A DNA stretch of 64,000 bases. Source: Marinobacter arenosus (lineage in GTDB: Bacteria > Pseudomonadota > Gammaproteobacteria > Pseudomonadales > Oleiphilaceae). Positions 31,463 to 39,561 of the stretch are shown here, piece after piece (within the stretch, counting starts at the first letter, position 1; each line of letters begins with the position of its first letter). The notes beneath the pieces were generated by a model. The model made no database searches and was not told where the DNA came from. It saw only the letters and a list, made by a program, of their open reading frames with translations. The stretch spans positions 1 to 64,000 of the forward strand of contig NZ_JAHVAO010000001.1 of assembly GCF_019264345.1 (NCBI RefSeq). The letters are read 5' to 3'. A program made the position numbers and the translations under genes.

Positions 31463-32499
31463 AAAATGGGGTCGCCGGTGGCTTTGACGGCATAGAACAA
31501 GCAGTCACTCTTCGCAATAACGGGGTTGGTGGTGATCATAAACGCTTTGATGGCCTGGGCGGGGTAGATCTGCCCATCCCTGACTTGCAGAACCTGCTCC
31601 AGATTTTCAGTCCGATTGTGGCTGATCGCTGTCAGGATTCTGAGGCCTTTTTCCCCGACCCATCCGAGCGGTTCATCCGGCGATACAATCCCGAAATTCC
31701 GGCGTTCGATGTCGGGCGGAAACGTAAGGTCAGCCTGGCCGGTGGGCTCAAGCCGGTATTCGATGGTCGCTTCGGGCGCCAGTTCCACCCGAATCGGGTT
31801 GCGCATGACGGCGACGTCCCAATCCGCCTGTTCCAGTGACAGCACGTCGGGTCTCGAGGCGTACCGAATCAGGCCCTCGTACGCCAGCTGATGAGCGTGA
31901 TCATCCTGGGACCCTCCACACTCGATCGTCACCGTGGGTACCTCCTGCTCTGAATATTCCATCAGCGCACCCAGGCGAAGATCCGTCATGACGAGGCGGT
32001 CGGTGAAGAGAGAGGTCAGTGCCTGATGTGCGGCGTCATTGGTGATGGTCACAGCGAAAGCCGGGCCCGTGCCCGAGGTGTTGTGCAGGTCCAGCAGGCA
32101 CTCAGGTTTCGCCTTGTGTAGCTCGGCCAGCATGGCGTGTGCAATGGCACCCTCTTCCCCTTCGAAAGGTTCTTTAAAACATCGGTTCAGGTCGAGCCCC
32201 TCGGGCAGTTGGCGATGTGAAAGCGGGGGGTGAATTTTGGCGGGATAGACGCCACCAAGGAGGAACAGCATGTTGACCTCGGGCGTTTGCTGTTCAAGCA
32301 GCCACCGGTGAAGGGCAAACAGGCCTGAAGGCTCATTGCCGTGAAGCAACGTGGCCATGGCTCGGGTTCGCGAGGGATCGCTGCCGGTAACGTGAATCAC
32401 CGTGGGCTTGTGCAGCCGGTCCAGCCACTCCAGTGGTGAACGCCCCAGAGTCCGGGGTGATGGGTCGTTCAGATAATCAAGAATGTTCGAGTTGCTCAT
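31459..32499 (-). CDS. Succinylglutamate desuccinylase/aspartoacylase family zinc hydrolase, 346 aa
   Basis: This M14-like metallo-deacylase family cleaves N-acyl amino acids. The metal site is visible as LLHGNEPSG near residue 52 (His and Glu), DLNRCFKEPF near 101-110 and LLDLHNTSG near 134-142 (third ligand), with TIECGGSQ near 198-205 giving the catalytic Glu. The substrate is unknown. The ATG at 32499 overlaps the stop of the ligase gene upstream as ATGA, so translation of the two is coupled. An in-frame ATG five codons upstream is a weaker choice. Confidence 0.82.
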   Translation of the reverse strand: MSNSNILDYLNDPSPRTLGRSPLEWLDRLHKPTVIHVTGSDPSRTRAMATLLHGNEPSGLFALHRWLLEQQTPEVNMLFLLGGVYPAKIHPPLSHRQLPEGLDLNRCFKEPFEGEEGAIAHAMLAELHKAKPECLLDLHNTSGTGPAFAVTITNDAAHQALTSLFTDRLVMTDLRLGALMEYSEQEVPTVTIECGGSQDDHAHQLAYEGLIRYASRPDVLSLEQADWDVAVMRNPIRVELAPEATIEYRLEPTGQADLTFPPDIERRNFGIVSPDEPLGWVGEKGLRILTAISHNRTENLEQVLQVRDGQIYPAQAIKAFMITTNPVIAKSDCLFYAVKATGDPIF

Positions 32500-33980
32500 G
32501 GTGACAGCGTCCATTCGTGGAGCGGAATGTTTTTCTTCTGTTCGGCCATGTAGAGAGACAGCATACATCGGAATGCCTCATCGGGATTCAGGGACCTGAG
32601 AAGTGACTCGGTGATATGTCGTTGCCATCGGGCGCCCGATATATTGGTCTCAATGCGGCCTTCGATGATGCCCAGCAGTCGGTGAATTTCCGAGTCTTCC
32701 ACGGCTGTTTGTGTCAACGCTTCCCGGGCTCGCGGCAGCAGTTCCCTGGCTACGGTTAAGAGTGGCATATCCTGTAGCTGAACCTGATCCTTTTGCGGCC
32801 ATATGATCTCCGCGCCGATCCCGTATTTGGCGGCGCGGTAGAAATTGTGCTCGGTGTAGTGGAAGGGGAGTATCGACGTCAGATGGCGAATGTCATCGAG
32901 CACCGCCAACGCCGCCCCGATGACGAACAGCCCGTTCGCACACATATCAACGGCAGTCGGCCCCGCCGGCATGGAACGAATCTCGATGCGCAGATGACCA
33001 CCGTCTGAATGATCGTAAATGGCCCGGTTCCAGGGCCATGTGGTGCCCTGGTGCAGGCGCATCTCGGAAAGTTTCGGCACGTCTCCACAATTAACCACAG
33101 CCATCGGATCTTCCTCCGACATCAGTGGAATGATGGGCGGATACAGTGACGCGGAGGCCGCAAACAGTTCCCACGCGCTGCGTGCCCAGCCGTTGCCGTA
33201 GTAGACCCGCGGCGGGTGGCGCCAGGTCTTGTGGTTGGGGGAACGGCTGTCGATGGATTGCTTGAACAGGGCAATACGGGTTTCGTCCCAGAGCTGGTGG
33301 CCAAACAGACTGGGCGAGTTGCTGGCCAGAGCCAGGACAACCGGCGTGACCAGCTGGACGGCATTGAAATAATCGGCGAAACGGTGGGCGGGCACCCGCC
33401 AGTGCAGTTGGAACGAGGTATTGGCCCCTTCCATGTAGACGTCGTCGGCTTCCAGGTCGATGACATCGTTGCCACCAATATGGATGCTGAATGGCTCGCC
33501 CCGTTGCTTGAGCAGTGCTTGGGATAAGGCATGGTACCGCGGCACGTCGGTCATCACGTGCGCGCCCATGTCGGACTGGCGAAGTGTCGGCAGAATGCCG
33601 ATCGGGACCAGTTCGCCATCCAGTGGTGCGGCGTGCTGGTTGATTCGTCCGATCGCAGCGAGCAGCTCTTGTTCTGTTCTGGCAAACGGATGGCCGCTGA
33701 AAGCCTGGGGTTTGAGGTTGTATTCGAGATTGAAGCGATTGAGCTCAACCGTCAGTTGGGGGTCCTGGACCCTGGCGGCGATTTCTGTATTGATGGGCTG
33801 AACGCGGAGTTCAGAGTTTACGATGTAGAACTCGACTTCGGCGCCAATGGAACTCTCGCCCTCACCAAAGTCGGGCCGGTCCAGAAGACGAGTGAGTGCC
33901 TTGAGGTCGGTTCGGACCTTGGCCGCAAAACGTTCAAACTCATCCGCTGAAAACTCCGTCCTATCGATTGACAGTCCCAC
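32496..33980 (-). CDS. Carboxylate-amine ligase of the glutamate-cysteine ligase family, 494 aa
   Basis: The protein belongs to the GCS2-type ATP-grasp-like ligases, which join a glutamate gamma-carboxyl to an amine or cysteine. Signs are GAEVEFYIV near residues 47-55, ELNRFNLEYNL near 79-89, SIHIGGNDVID near 164-174 and GHLRIEIRSMPAGP near 326-339. The start is a GTG at 33980. Its partner gene downstream is a deacylase overlapping by ATGA, so the pair probably makes and breaks the same amide or acts in a linked route. Whether the amine is cysteine cannot be read from sequence. Confidence 0.82.
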   Translation of the reverse strand: MGLSIDRTEFSADEFERFAAKVRTDLKALTRLLDRPDFGEGESSIGAEVEFYIVNSELRVQPINTEIAARVQDPQLTVELNRFNLEYNLKPQAFSGHPFARTEQELLAAIGRINQHAAPLDGELVPIGILPTLRQSDMGAHVMTDVPRYHALSQALLKQRGEPFSIHIGGNDVIDLEADDVYMEGANTSFQLHWRVPAHRFADYFNAVQLVTPVVLALASNSPSLFGHQLWDETRIALFKQSIDSRSPNHKTWRHPPRVYYGNGWARSAWELFAASASLYPPIIPLMSEEDPMAVVNCGDVPKLSEMRLHQGTTWPWNRAIYDHSDGGHLRIEIRSMPAGPTAVDMCANGLFVIGAALAVLDDIRHLTSILPFHYTEHNFYRAAKYGIGAEIIWPQKDQVQLQDMPLLTVARELLPRAREALTQTAVEDSEIHRLLGIIEGRIETNISGARWQRHITESLLRSLNPDEAFRCMLSLYMAEQKKNIPLHEWTLSP

Positions 33981-34116
33981 AGTAACGTCGTCTCTAACGC
34001 CAACTTACCTTGATAGTAGTGGAAGATGGGCTCGACAGCAGCTCAAGGCCACGAAACCATGGCCGTACACACCCGGTCATTGTGCCGCACAATCCGCCGG
34101 TCCTTTTCTGGAAAGC

Positions 34117-34410
34117 ATCAATCCGGCCGTGCGGGAGGCCGGACTGGGCATGGGCATGTCGCCATTGCAGGTGCTGATGCGGGTCGAGTTGCCGTTGGCG
34201 GGCAGGGTCATCCTTGCCGGCATTCGAACCTCCGTTACGATTAACATCGCCACCGCCGCCATCGGCTCAACGATCGGTGCGCGTACCCTGGGCGACCCGG
34301 TTATTGCCGGGTTGGTGAACGGCAACACGGCCTATGTGTTGCAGGGAGCAATCCTGATTGGCCTGCTGGCACTCGCCGCAGGCGGCGGTTTAATACGCTC
34401 TTTTTCATAG
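34117..34410 (+). pseudogene. Remnant of an OpuC/ProW-type ABC transporter permease
   Basis: The frame encodes SINPAVREAGLGMGMSPLQ, RVELPLAGRVILAGIRTSVTINIATAAIGSTIGA and DPVIAGLVNGNTAYVLQGAIL, which is the C-terminal third of an osmoprotectant-uptake permease. The first two thirds, with the other membrane segments, are missing. No ATG or ribosome site precedes the homologous part, and there is no ATP-binding or binding-protein gene beside it. This is therefore a broken relic. The stretch from 33981 to 34116 before it has no other gene. Confidence 0.82.
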
Positions 34411-34473
34411 CGCCCTGACGGGAAGTGGGTGCGAGGGGCACGGTCCTGAACCTCTTAAAATTTGTTGAAAATG

Positions 34474-34487
34474 GTTCGTTGACGAAC
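34474..34487. promoter_or_regulatory. MarR-type operator candidate 1
   Basis: GTTCGT-TG-ACGAAC is a perfect palindrome lying 48 bp upstream of the MarR gene. The identical 14-mer lies again upstream of the oxidoreductase gene at 34980. Confidence 0.75.
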
Positions 34488-34534
34488 TATATTCGAGGGC
34501 GATTACTTCAGGGTAGTGGGGCAAGAGGGCGTCA

Positions 34535-34966
34535 ATGAAACTAAGAACCAACGGGATTGTTTTCCAGGTCGCAGAGCTCCGCGATAACGCTTATGACCAT
34601 GTGTCGAAGGAATTGAGGCGCCTGGGTCTCGATGACCTGGCCCCCTCACACGGCCTGATCCTGATCACGCTGTATCGGGAGAGAGCCCTGTCGCTGAAGG
34701 ACCTGTCGGTACGAATCAACAAGAAGAAGTCTTCCACCACCGAGTTGGTGGATAAACTCATTCGGCTGGGTTACGTCGAGAAAACTGCATCCAGTGAGGA
34801 CCAGAGAGTGAAGCTGGTCAGGTTGACCGAGAAAAGCCTGTCCCATAAGCAGGACTTCAAAGCACTTTCTGACAGTGTGAACGGTCGTCTGTATCAAGGT
34901 TTCACGGCCGAGGATAAGCGGGAATTGATGCGCTTGATGAACAAAGCGCTCGCCAACTATTCGTAG
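34535..34966 (+). CDS. MarR-family transcriptional regulator, 143 aa
   Basis: The winged helix-turn-helix is visible: THGLILITLYRERALSLKDLSVRINKKKSSTTELVDKLIRLGYVEKTASSEDQRVKLVRLTEK-type layout at about residues 39-104, including the DxRxKxVxLT wing. MarR proteins are dimeric repressors that release DNA on ligand or thiol oxidation. The perfect palindromes before this gene and before the next gene make it the likely binder, with autorepression. It begins 118 bp after the ABC-permease relic ends, so it is a separate unit. Confidence 0.88.
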   Translation: MKLRTNGIVFQVAELRDNAYDHVSKELRRLGLDDLAPSHGLILITLYRERALSLKDLSVRINKKKSSTTELVDKLIRLGYVEKTASSEDQRVKLVRLTEKSLSHKQDFKALSDSVNGRLYQGFTAEDKRELMRLMNKALANYS

Positions 34967-34979
34967 TTTTAGCTGTTTG

Positions 34980-34993
34980 GTTCGTTGACGAAC
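34980..34993. promoter_or_regulatory. MarR-type operator candidate 2
   Basis: The same GTTCGT-TG-ACGAAC palindrome as at 34474. It lies 25 bp upstream of the oxidoreductase start, so a bound repressor could block transcription or initiation there. Confidence 0.75.
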
Positions 34994-35018
34994 TGAAGGA
35001 ATCAGGAGGAACAGGGGC

Positions 35019-35993
35019 ATGAAAGCAGTATTCCAGACGGTGTACGGCAACAGTGATGTCCTGAGGTATGGAGACCAGGAAAACCCAGACATCAAACCCA
35101 ATCAGGTGCTTGTCAGGAACTATGCGTCCAGCGTCAACCCGAGAGATTGTCTGATCAGGAGTGGTCGATATCAGTTGCAGTTTCTCGTTCCGAAATTCCC
35201 CCTGATCCTGGGGAGTGACCTGGCGGGCGAAGTCCTCGAGACCGGTCGTCGTGTCAAAGGGTTTAAGCCCGGAGATCGCGTCTTTGGGATGAAGAACCCC
35301 ATGGAGGGACTTTCAACCTATGCGGAGCAGGTCGCTGTGCCGGCAGCAAATGTTGCGTTGATTCCCGGACACTTGTCATACATTGAAGCGGCGGGCGTGC
35401 CACTGTGTGGTCTGACCGCCTGGCAGGCCCTTGTCGGCCATGCAAACCTGAGTGCGGGCAAGCACGTGTTGGTTGTGGGTGCCTCAGGCGGTGTTGGCAG
35501 TTATTCCGTTCAGATTGCCAAAGCGCTGGGAGCGACAGTGACGGCCGTTTGCAGTGGCGCCAATGCTGAAATGGTGAAGGCGTTGGGGGCTGACGGGGTC
35601 ATCGATTATCAGCGGTCCGACTTCACCGGGAAAAAGGATCGTTATGACATCATTTTCGATACCGTTGGCCGGCATAACCTCAAACGCTACGGCCCGGTTC
35701 TCAAGCCTGGTGGCTTTTTTGTTTCGACCATTCCGAGCCCTGAAAACCTGAAAGCCATGGCCGTAACGCGGGCCCGGTCGCTGCTTTCGAAGACCGCCTT
35801 GAGGGCGGAAGTTGTGATGGTCAAAGCCAGTGGGCGGGAACTGCAGCGGATTGGTCAGTTGATCGAGCAAGGCAAGGTAACGCCACTGATTGACCGGGTG
35901 TTTCCCCTGGAGGAAACGGCGGCTGCACACGATCTCAGTCGAAGTCTGAGGGCGAAAGGCAAGATCATTCTGGATATCCCGGCCCGGTCTTGA
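35019..35993 (+). CDS. NAD(P)-dependent alcohol dehydrogenase/quinone oxidoreductase (MDR family), 324 aa
   Basis: This is a medium-chain dehydrogenase/reductase without the zinc ligands of alcohol dehydrogenase; the family uses NADPH to reduce quinones or enones. Visible landmarks are SSVNPRDCLIRSG near residues 36-48, LGSDLAGEVLETG near 64-76, VLVVGASGGVGSYSVQIAKALGATV (dinucleotide-binding GxGxxG) near 149-173 and FDTVGRHNLKRYGPVLKPGG near 213-231. It is directly downstream of the MarR gene and behind an operator palindrome, with AGGAGG before the ATG. It likely belongs to a stress-responsive group with the next two genes. Confidence 0.88.
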   Translation: MKAVFQTVYGNSDVLRYGDQENPDIKPNQVLVRNYASSVNPRDCLIRSGRYQLQFLVPKFPLILGSDLAGEVLETGRRVKGFKPGDRVFGMKNPMEGLSTYAEQVAVPAANVALIPGHLSYIEAAGVPLCGLTAWQALVGHANLSAGKHVLVVGASGGVGSYSVQIAKALGATVTAVCSGANAEMVKALGADGVIDYQRSDFTGKKDRYDIIFDTVGRHNLKRYGPVLKPGGFFVSTIPSPENLKAMAVTRARSLLSKTALRAEVVMVKASGRELQRIGQLIEQGKVTPLIDRVFPLEETAAAHDLSRSLRAKGKIILDIPARS

Positions 35994-36005
35994 GGGAGAG
36001 CGGCG

Positions 36006-36470
36006 ATGATTCGAGTTAAGGAATCGTTTGAATCCCGCATGTGGCGGTGGGGTGGAAACCTGTTTCCCGCCTACCGCCGTGTTGGTGCGCGAGTAACGTA
36101 TGTATCCCCCGACTTTTGCGAAGTGCACGTGAAAATACCCAACACCTGGCGCACGCGCAATCACCTGGGAATCACCTGGGGAGGTGGCTTGTACAGCGCG
36201 CTGGACCCGATCTATGGGGTGATGATCTACAAGTTATTGGGGTATCGGCATCGTGTCGTGGATAAATGTGCGGACATTGAGTTCAAGAAACCGGTGACCA
36301 CAACCGTTTACGCCAGGTTTCAGCTGAGTCGAGCTGAGATTGAAGGTATCCGTTCGTGCCTGGAGTCCAATCCCAAAGTTGAACGAAGCTATCGGGTGGA
36401 CCTGGTGGACCGGGCCGGTACCGTCCACGTCTCTTGCCTGAAAACCCTTTGTATTCTCTCTTCGCCCTGA
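36006..36470 (+). CDS. DUF4442-type hotdog-fold thioesterase-like protein, 154 aa
   Basis: The protein reads WRTRNHLGITWGGGLYSALDPIYG near residues 40-62, a match to the DUF4442 hotdog family, whose members are thioesterase-like and may hydrolyse acyl-thioesters. No other domain is present, and the length fits the family. It starts 12 bp after the oxidoreductase gene, probably in one transcript controlled by the MarR operator. Its substrate cannot be assigned from sequence. Confidence 0.78.
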   Translation: MIRVKESFESRMWRWGGNLFPAYRRVGARVTYVSPDFCEVHVKIPNTWRTRNHLGITWGGGLYSALDPIYGVMIYKLLGYRHRVVDKCADIEFKKPVTTTVYARFQLSRAEIEGIRSCLESNPKVERSYRVDLVDRAGTVHVSCLKTLCILSSP

Positions 36471-36511
36471 TCGCACGGGGTTTGCCCACTACTCTTACTG
36501 GAGAAATCTAA

Positions 36512-36934
36512 ATGCTGGAAACGTTATTGGTTCTTAACGCGATCTGGTTTGCGATGGCGTTCAATGTGTTCTCAATTCGTAACAGGATATTCGCAAAGGT
36601 TCTTGTGCCAAGGGAACACAGGGATACGCCGGTCTTTGATGTGCTCGCCGAATCGGGCCGTTTTCTCGGTGGATTCAACCTCGCCTTTGCGCTCTTGAAT
36701 GTTCTGCTGTCGATTAACCTGGAGGCCTTTCCAACGGATGCCCAGCGGTCGATACTGCTTTGGGTGTTTGCGGTCGCCCATGGCTCACAGTTTGCCTTTA
36801 ACGTGCCCGTTGCCATCCAGAACCGGCGAGGTAAGGGCGTGTGGCAGGTTAAAGGATTGATGCTCTTCATTTTTGTCACTGATTTCATAATGATGGTTTT
36901 GAATTTGGCTCTGGCACTCTCGTATTCCTACTAG
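36512..36934 (+). CDS. Small membrane protein, 140 aa
   Basis: Four hydrophobic segments are visible: about residues 4-20, 50-68, 80-100 and 112-135. The loop between the first two is basic and contains KVLVPREHRDTPVFD. No family is recognised. It follows the DUF4442 gene by 41 bp with GGAGAAATCTAAATG as start context, and so probably ends the MarR-linked operon. A role in membrane or redox stress would fit the neighbours but is only inference. Confidence 0.75.
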   Translation: MLETLLVLNAIWFAMAFNVFSIRNRIFAKVLVPREHRDTPVFDVLAESGRFLGGFNLAFALLNVLLSINLEAFPTDAQRSILLWVFAVAHGSQFAFNVPVAIQNRRGKGVWQVKGLMLFIFVTDFIMMVLNLALALSYSY

Positions 36935-37052
36935 GTAAATCAGCGCGACCCGTAGCGACTGCAGATGACCTGATCTTAATCAGAACAAACCTTGTCGGTG
37001 GATTGGTTGCTGACTAGGCTGGTACTGACGAAGCACGCAAAGGGCAGGCGGC

Positions 37053-38309
37053 ATGAAGTTTCCTTCAAGCACAGCGTTTGCGCTCCTGGGTGCGGCATTG
37101 ATCGCAATCAGTTACGGGCTCGCGCGTTTCGCCTTCGGTCTGTTTGTCCCCCCGATTCGAGCCGAGCTGGAACTGGCACCGGACGTGATCGGTATCATCG
37201 GTGCGCTGCCGCTGATCAGTTTTGTGCTCGCCTCTCTGGTCGCCCCCTGGTGCGCAGATCGTCTCGGTGCCCGTAACACGGCGTTGCTGTCCGGTGTCTT
37301 TGGGACGGTTGGGCTGGTCTTGATCAGTCAGGCCGTTGGTGCATTGTCCCTCGGCGTCGGTGTTTTCGCGTGCGGCATCTGCACGGGCCTGATGATGCCG
37401 GCTTTGACGGCGGCCATGCAGGCATTGGTGAAACGTTCCCTGCACGGGCGCGTGAGCTCGGTCATGAACGCCGGCACCAGCATCGGCGTGATCGTTTCGG
37501 TCCCCACAATTCTCTTTCTGGCTGGCGCCTGGCGTTTTGCCTATGCATCGTTTGCCGTCCTGGCGGTAATGGGCGTCATTGCCACCCGGTTTTTCATTCC
37601 GTCGGTTTCCCGTGTCGTGCCGTCAAATGCAGCGCCGCCGCCACCGATCAGCGCTCTCCAGTGGTCGCGCCTGTTCCGGCTCTCACTGTTTGCCTTCATG
37701 ATGGGCTTCGTCTCTGCCGCCTACTGGATCTTTGCGCCCGATCTGGTGGTCAACCTCGGCTCCCTGGCTTCCGATGCAACCGGTTGGCTCTGGCTCGCCG
37801 TTGGCATTGCCGGCCTCGGCGGTGCGGTGGTGGCGGACCTGGCCGATCGCAACAACCCGCCAATCACCCAGGCATTGATGTTGATGATGCTGTCCACGAG
37901 CCTGGCATTGCTCGCCGCCAGTCCGGGTAATCTGGCCATTGCGGCATTCTCGGCGCTGGTCTTTGGCCTCGCTTACATGAGTTTGACTGGCCTGTATCTG
38001 ATGACGGGCATCCGGCTGTTGCCGGGCCGCCTGTCAATGGGCCCGGTACTGCCGTTCATCGCGGTTTCGCTCGGGCAGGCGACCGGCTCCCCCCTGGTGG
38101 GGTTGTTTGTGAAAGAGTTCGGGTATGCCGACGCGTTTGCGATGTTTGCCGCGATCGGCATTGTGGTGGCGATGCTGTCGCCGCTTTATCCCCGGTACCT
38201 TGAAGAGGATGGAGCGGAGCCGGAGGCGGAGGAAGAAACAGGCCTCCAGGCGGCGTACAACTATCAACTTCTGGACGAGGAAGGGGAGCCAATCGGGCCC
38301 TCGTCGTGA
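37053..38309 (+). CDS. MFS transporter, 418 aa
   Basis: Twelve membrane segments in two six-helix halves run from residue 6 to about 378, with the first-loop signature PWCADRLGARN near residues 66-76, the usual MFS motif A region. The C-terminal tail of about 35 residues is acidic (EDGAEPEAEEET). It is a proton-driven or facilitator-type exporter or importer; substrate cannot be assigned. The opening of the first helices (ARFAFGLFVPPIRAELEL) resembles sugar-efflux/YbfB-type members. It stands as a single gene, convergent with the next. Confidence 0.88.
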   Translation: MKFPSSTAFALLGAALIAISYGLARFAFGLFVPPIRAELELAPDVIGIIGALPLISFVLASLVAPWCADRLGARNTALLSGVFGTVGLVLISQAVGALSLGVGVFACGICTGLMMPALTAAMQALVKRSLHGRVSSVMNAGTSIGVIVSVPTILFLAGAWRFAYASFAVLAVMGVIATRFFIPSVSRVVPSNAAPPPPISALQWSRLFRLSLFAFMMGFVSAAYWIFAPDLVVNLGSLASDATGWLWLAVGIAGLGGAVVADLADRNNPPITQALMLMMLSTSLALLAASPGNLAIAAFSALVFGLAYMSLTGLYLMTGIRLLPGRLSMGPVLPFIAVSLGQATGSPLVGLFVKEFGYADAFAMFAAIGIVVAMLSPLYPRYLEEDGAEPEAEEETGLQAAYNYQLLDEEGEPIGPSS

Positions 38310-38340
38310 GCGCTCCGGCCAGTCCCCGGCAAGGGTGCCG

Positions 38341-39507
38341 TTAAACCAGCGCTTCGAGTTCTGCGAAACGATCGGCGCCGTCGGTTACCCGTGCAAGCCA
38401 GCTCAACGGGATGCCTTTCTCACTCCCAACGCCGTGTATCGCCGCCATGGCAGGCCCGATGAGCCAGGCCCGGCCGCAGGAATCACCGCCACAGTGAATA
38501 TTCGCCCGGATTGCGTCCGCAAACGTAGGTGCCTGACTGATGATGTGAAAGCAGACGGGCATTGCTTCGTGGAGATAGCAGGTTCGGCCAAATGTGTCTC
38601 CGGCTTGAATGGGATTGAGCCTGCTGTCGGAGATGGCTGTCGAAAGGTTTTGAGGCGCGGGGGCCAGTTCCATAGCGGCCTCGATCGCTTGCGCAGGCGG
38701 AATGCCCAGGAACAGTCTTTCAAGGAGTCGCGCCGCGCACCGCGCCCAGCCCACGGCTTCGTCGTTGTTGTTGGTCACCCGCACGGCGGCGTCGACGTGC
38801 GTCATCAGGTCGCTTTGGCCAAGGTAACAGGCAACCAGGGGAGGGAGCTTGGACACGGCGGGTAACTGCTTGTCATCGGCGCCACTCTCTGGCTGCAGGT
38901 TCTGATCAATGGTTTCCGCCAGAAATACCCCCGCATCCTGAATCCGGGCGTCCTGGTAGGTGAGGTTGATGGCCTTGCGAACCGGCGCCGCCAACTGATC
39001 GCCGGTCAGCCGGCGGGTGTAGGGCAGGACCTTCTGCACCAGTATGCGCTTCTGTTCATCCGTCAGCTCGGTGTGGATCGATGAAAAGGCCCGTTCGATG
39101 GCCCGCTGCTCTGTCGCAATGAGGTTGTTCAGGGTGCCCCGGGTGGGGTTGTCGATAAACCCCTGCCACGCTCCGCCGGGGCCGAAGCAGTTCGCGAAGC
39201 GACGCTGGTAATCGCGAATATTGAGTGTTCCCTGGTTCGCGAGAAGGCTGTCGGTTAGCACCTTCGTCGCAGCGCCGTAGTGGCTCACGTCGCCCGGTGT
39301 CTTGCCCTCATGGGCGAAATAACCGAACACGCCCTCAAAGTACTCCGCTCGGGGCGGGAGAAACTCCGGTGCCTCGCCACCGACATCGGTTATCCGGGCG
39401 CTGTTGTAGAGCCAGTGGAGCCCGAGGCTGGCAGCGTCTGCCACCCAGCCCCCGGCAATGGCTGAGACGATACGTGCACGTTTGTCTTCGGGTAATCTGT
39501 CGGTCAT
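38341..39507 (-). CDS. ADP-ribosylglycohydrolase family protein, 388 aa
   Basis: The protein has the all-helical ADP-ribosylglycohydrolase plan: AIAGGWVADAASLGLHWLY near residues 16-34 at the N-terminal metal site and GGDSCGRAWLIGPAMAA near 343-359, with the closing Asp-rich region. Members remove ADP-ribose from proteins or related adducts, but many are of unknown substrate. The first motif reads VADAASLG where the classic one is GDALGxP-like, so the activity is less certain. It is a single gene between convergent MFS and envelope genes. Confidence 0.82.
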   Translation of the reverse strand: MTDRLPEDKRARIVSAIAGGWVADAASLGLHWLYNSARITDVGGEAPEFLPPRAEYFEGVFGYFAHEGKTPGDVSHYGAATKVLTDSLLANQGTLNIRDYQRRFANCFGPGGAWQGFIDNPTRGTLNNLIATEQRAIERAFSSIHTELTDEQKRILVQKVLPYTRRLTGDQLAAPVRKAINLTYQDARIQDAGVFLAETIDQNLQPESGADDKQLPAVSKLPPLVACYLGQSDLMTHVDAAVRVTNNNDEAVGWARCAARLLERLFLGIPPAQAIEAAMELAPAPQNLSTAISDSRLNPIQAGDTFGRTCYLHEAMPVCFHIISQAPTFADAIRANIHCGGDSCGRAWLIGPAMAAIHGVGSEKGIPLSWLARVTDGADRFAELEALV

Positions 39508-39561
39508 GATGCTCCCGCTTGGTCAGGCTGATTCGTTCACTGCGGGTAAGTGTAGTCCCCA

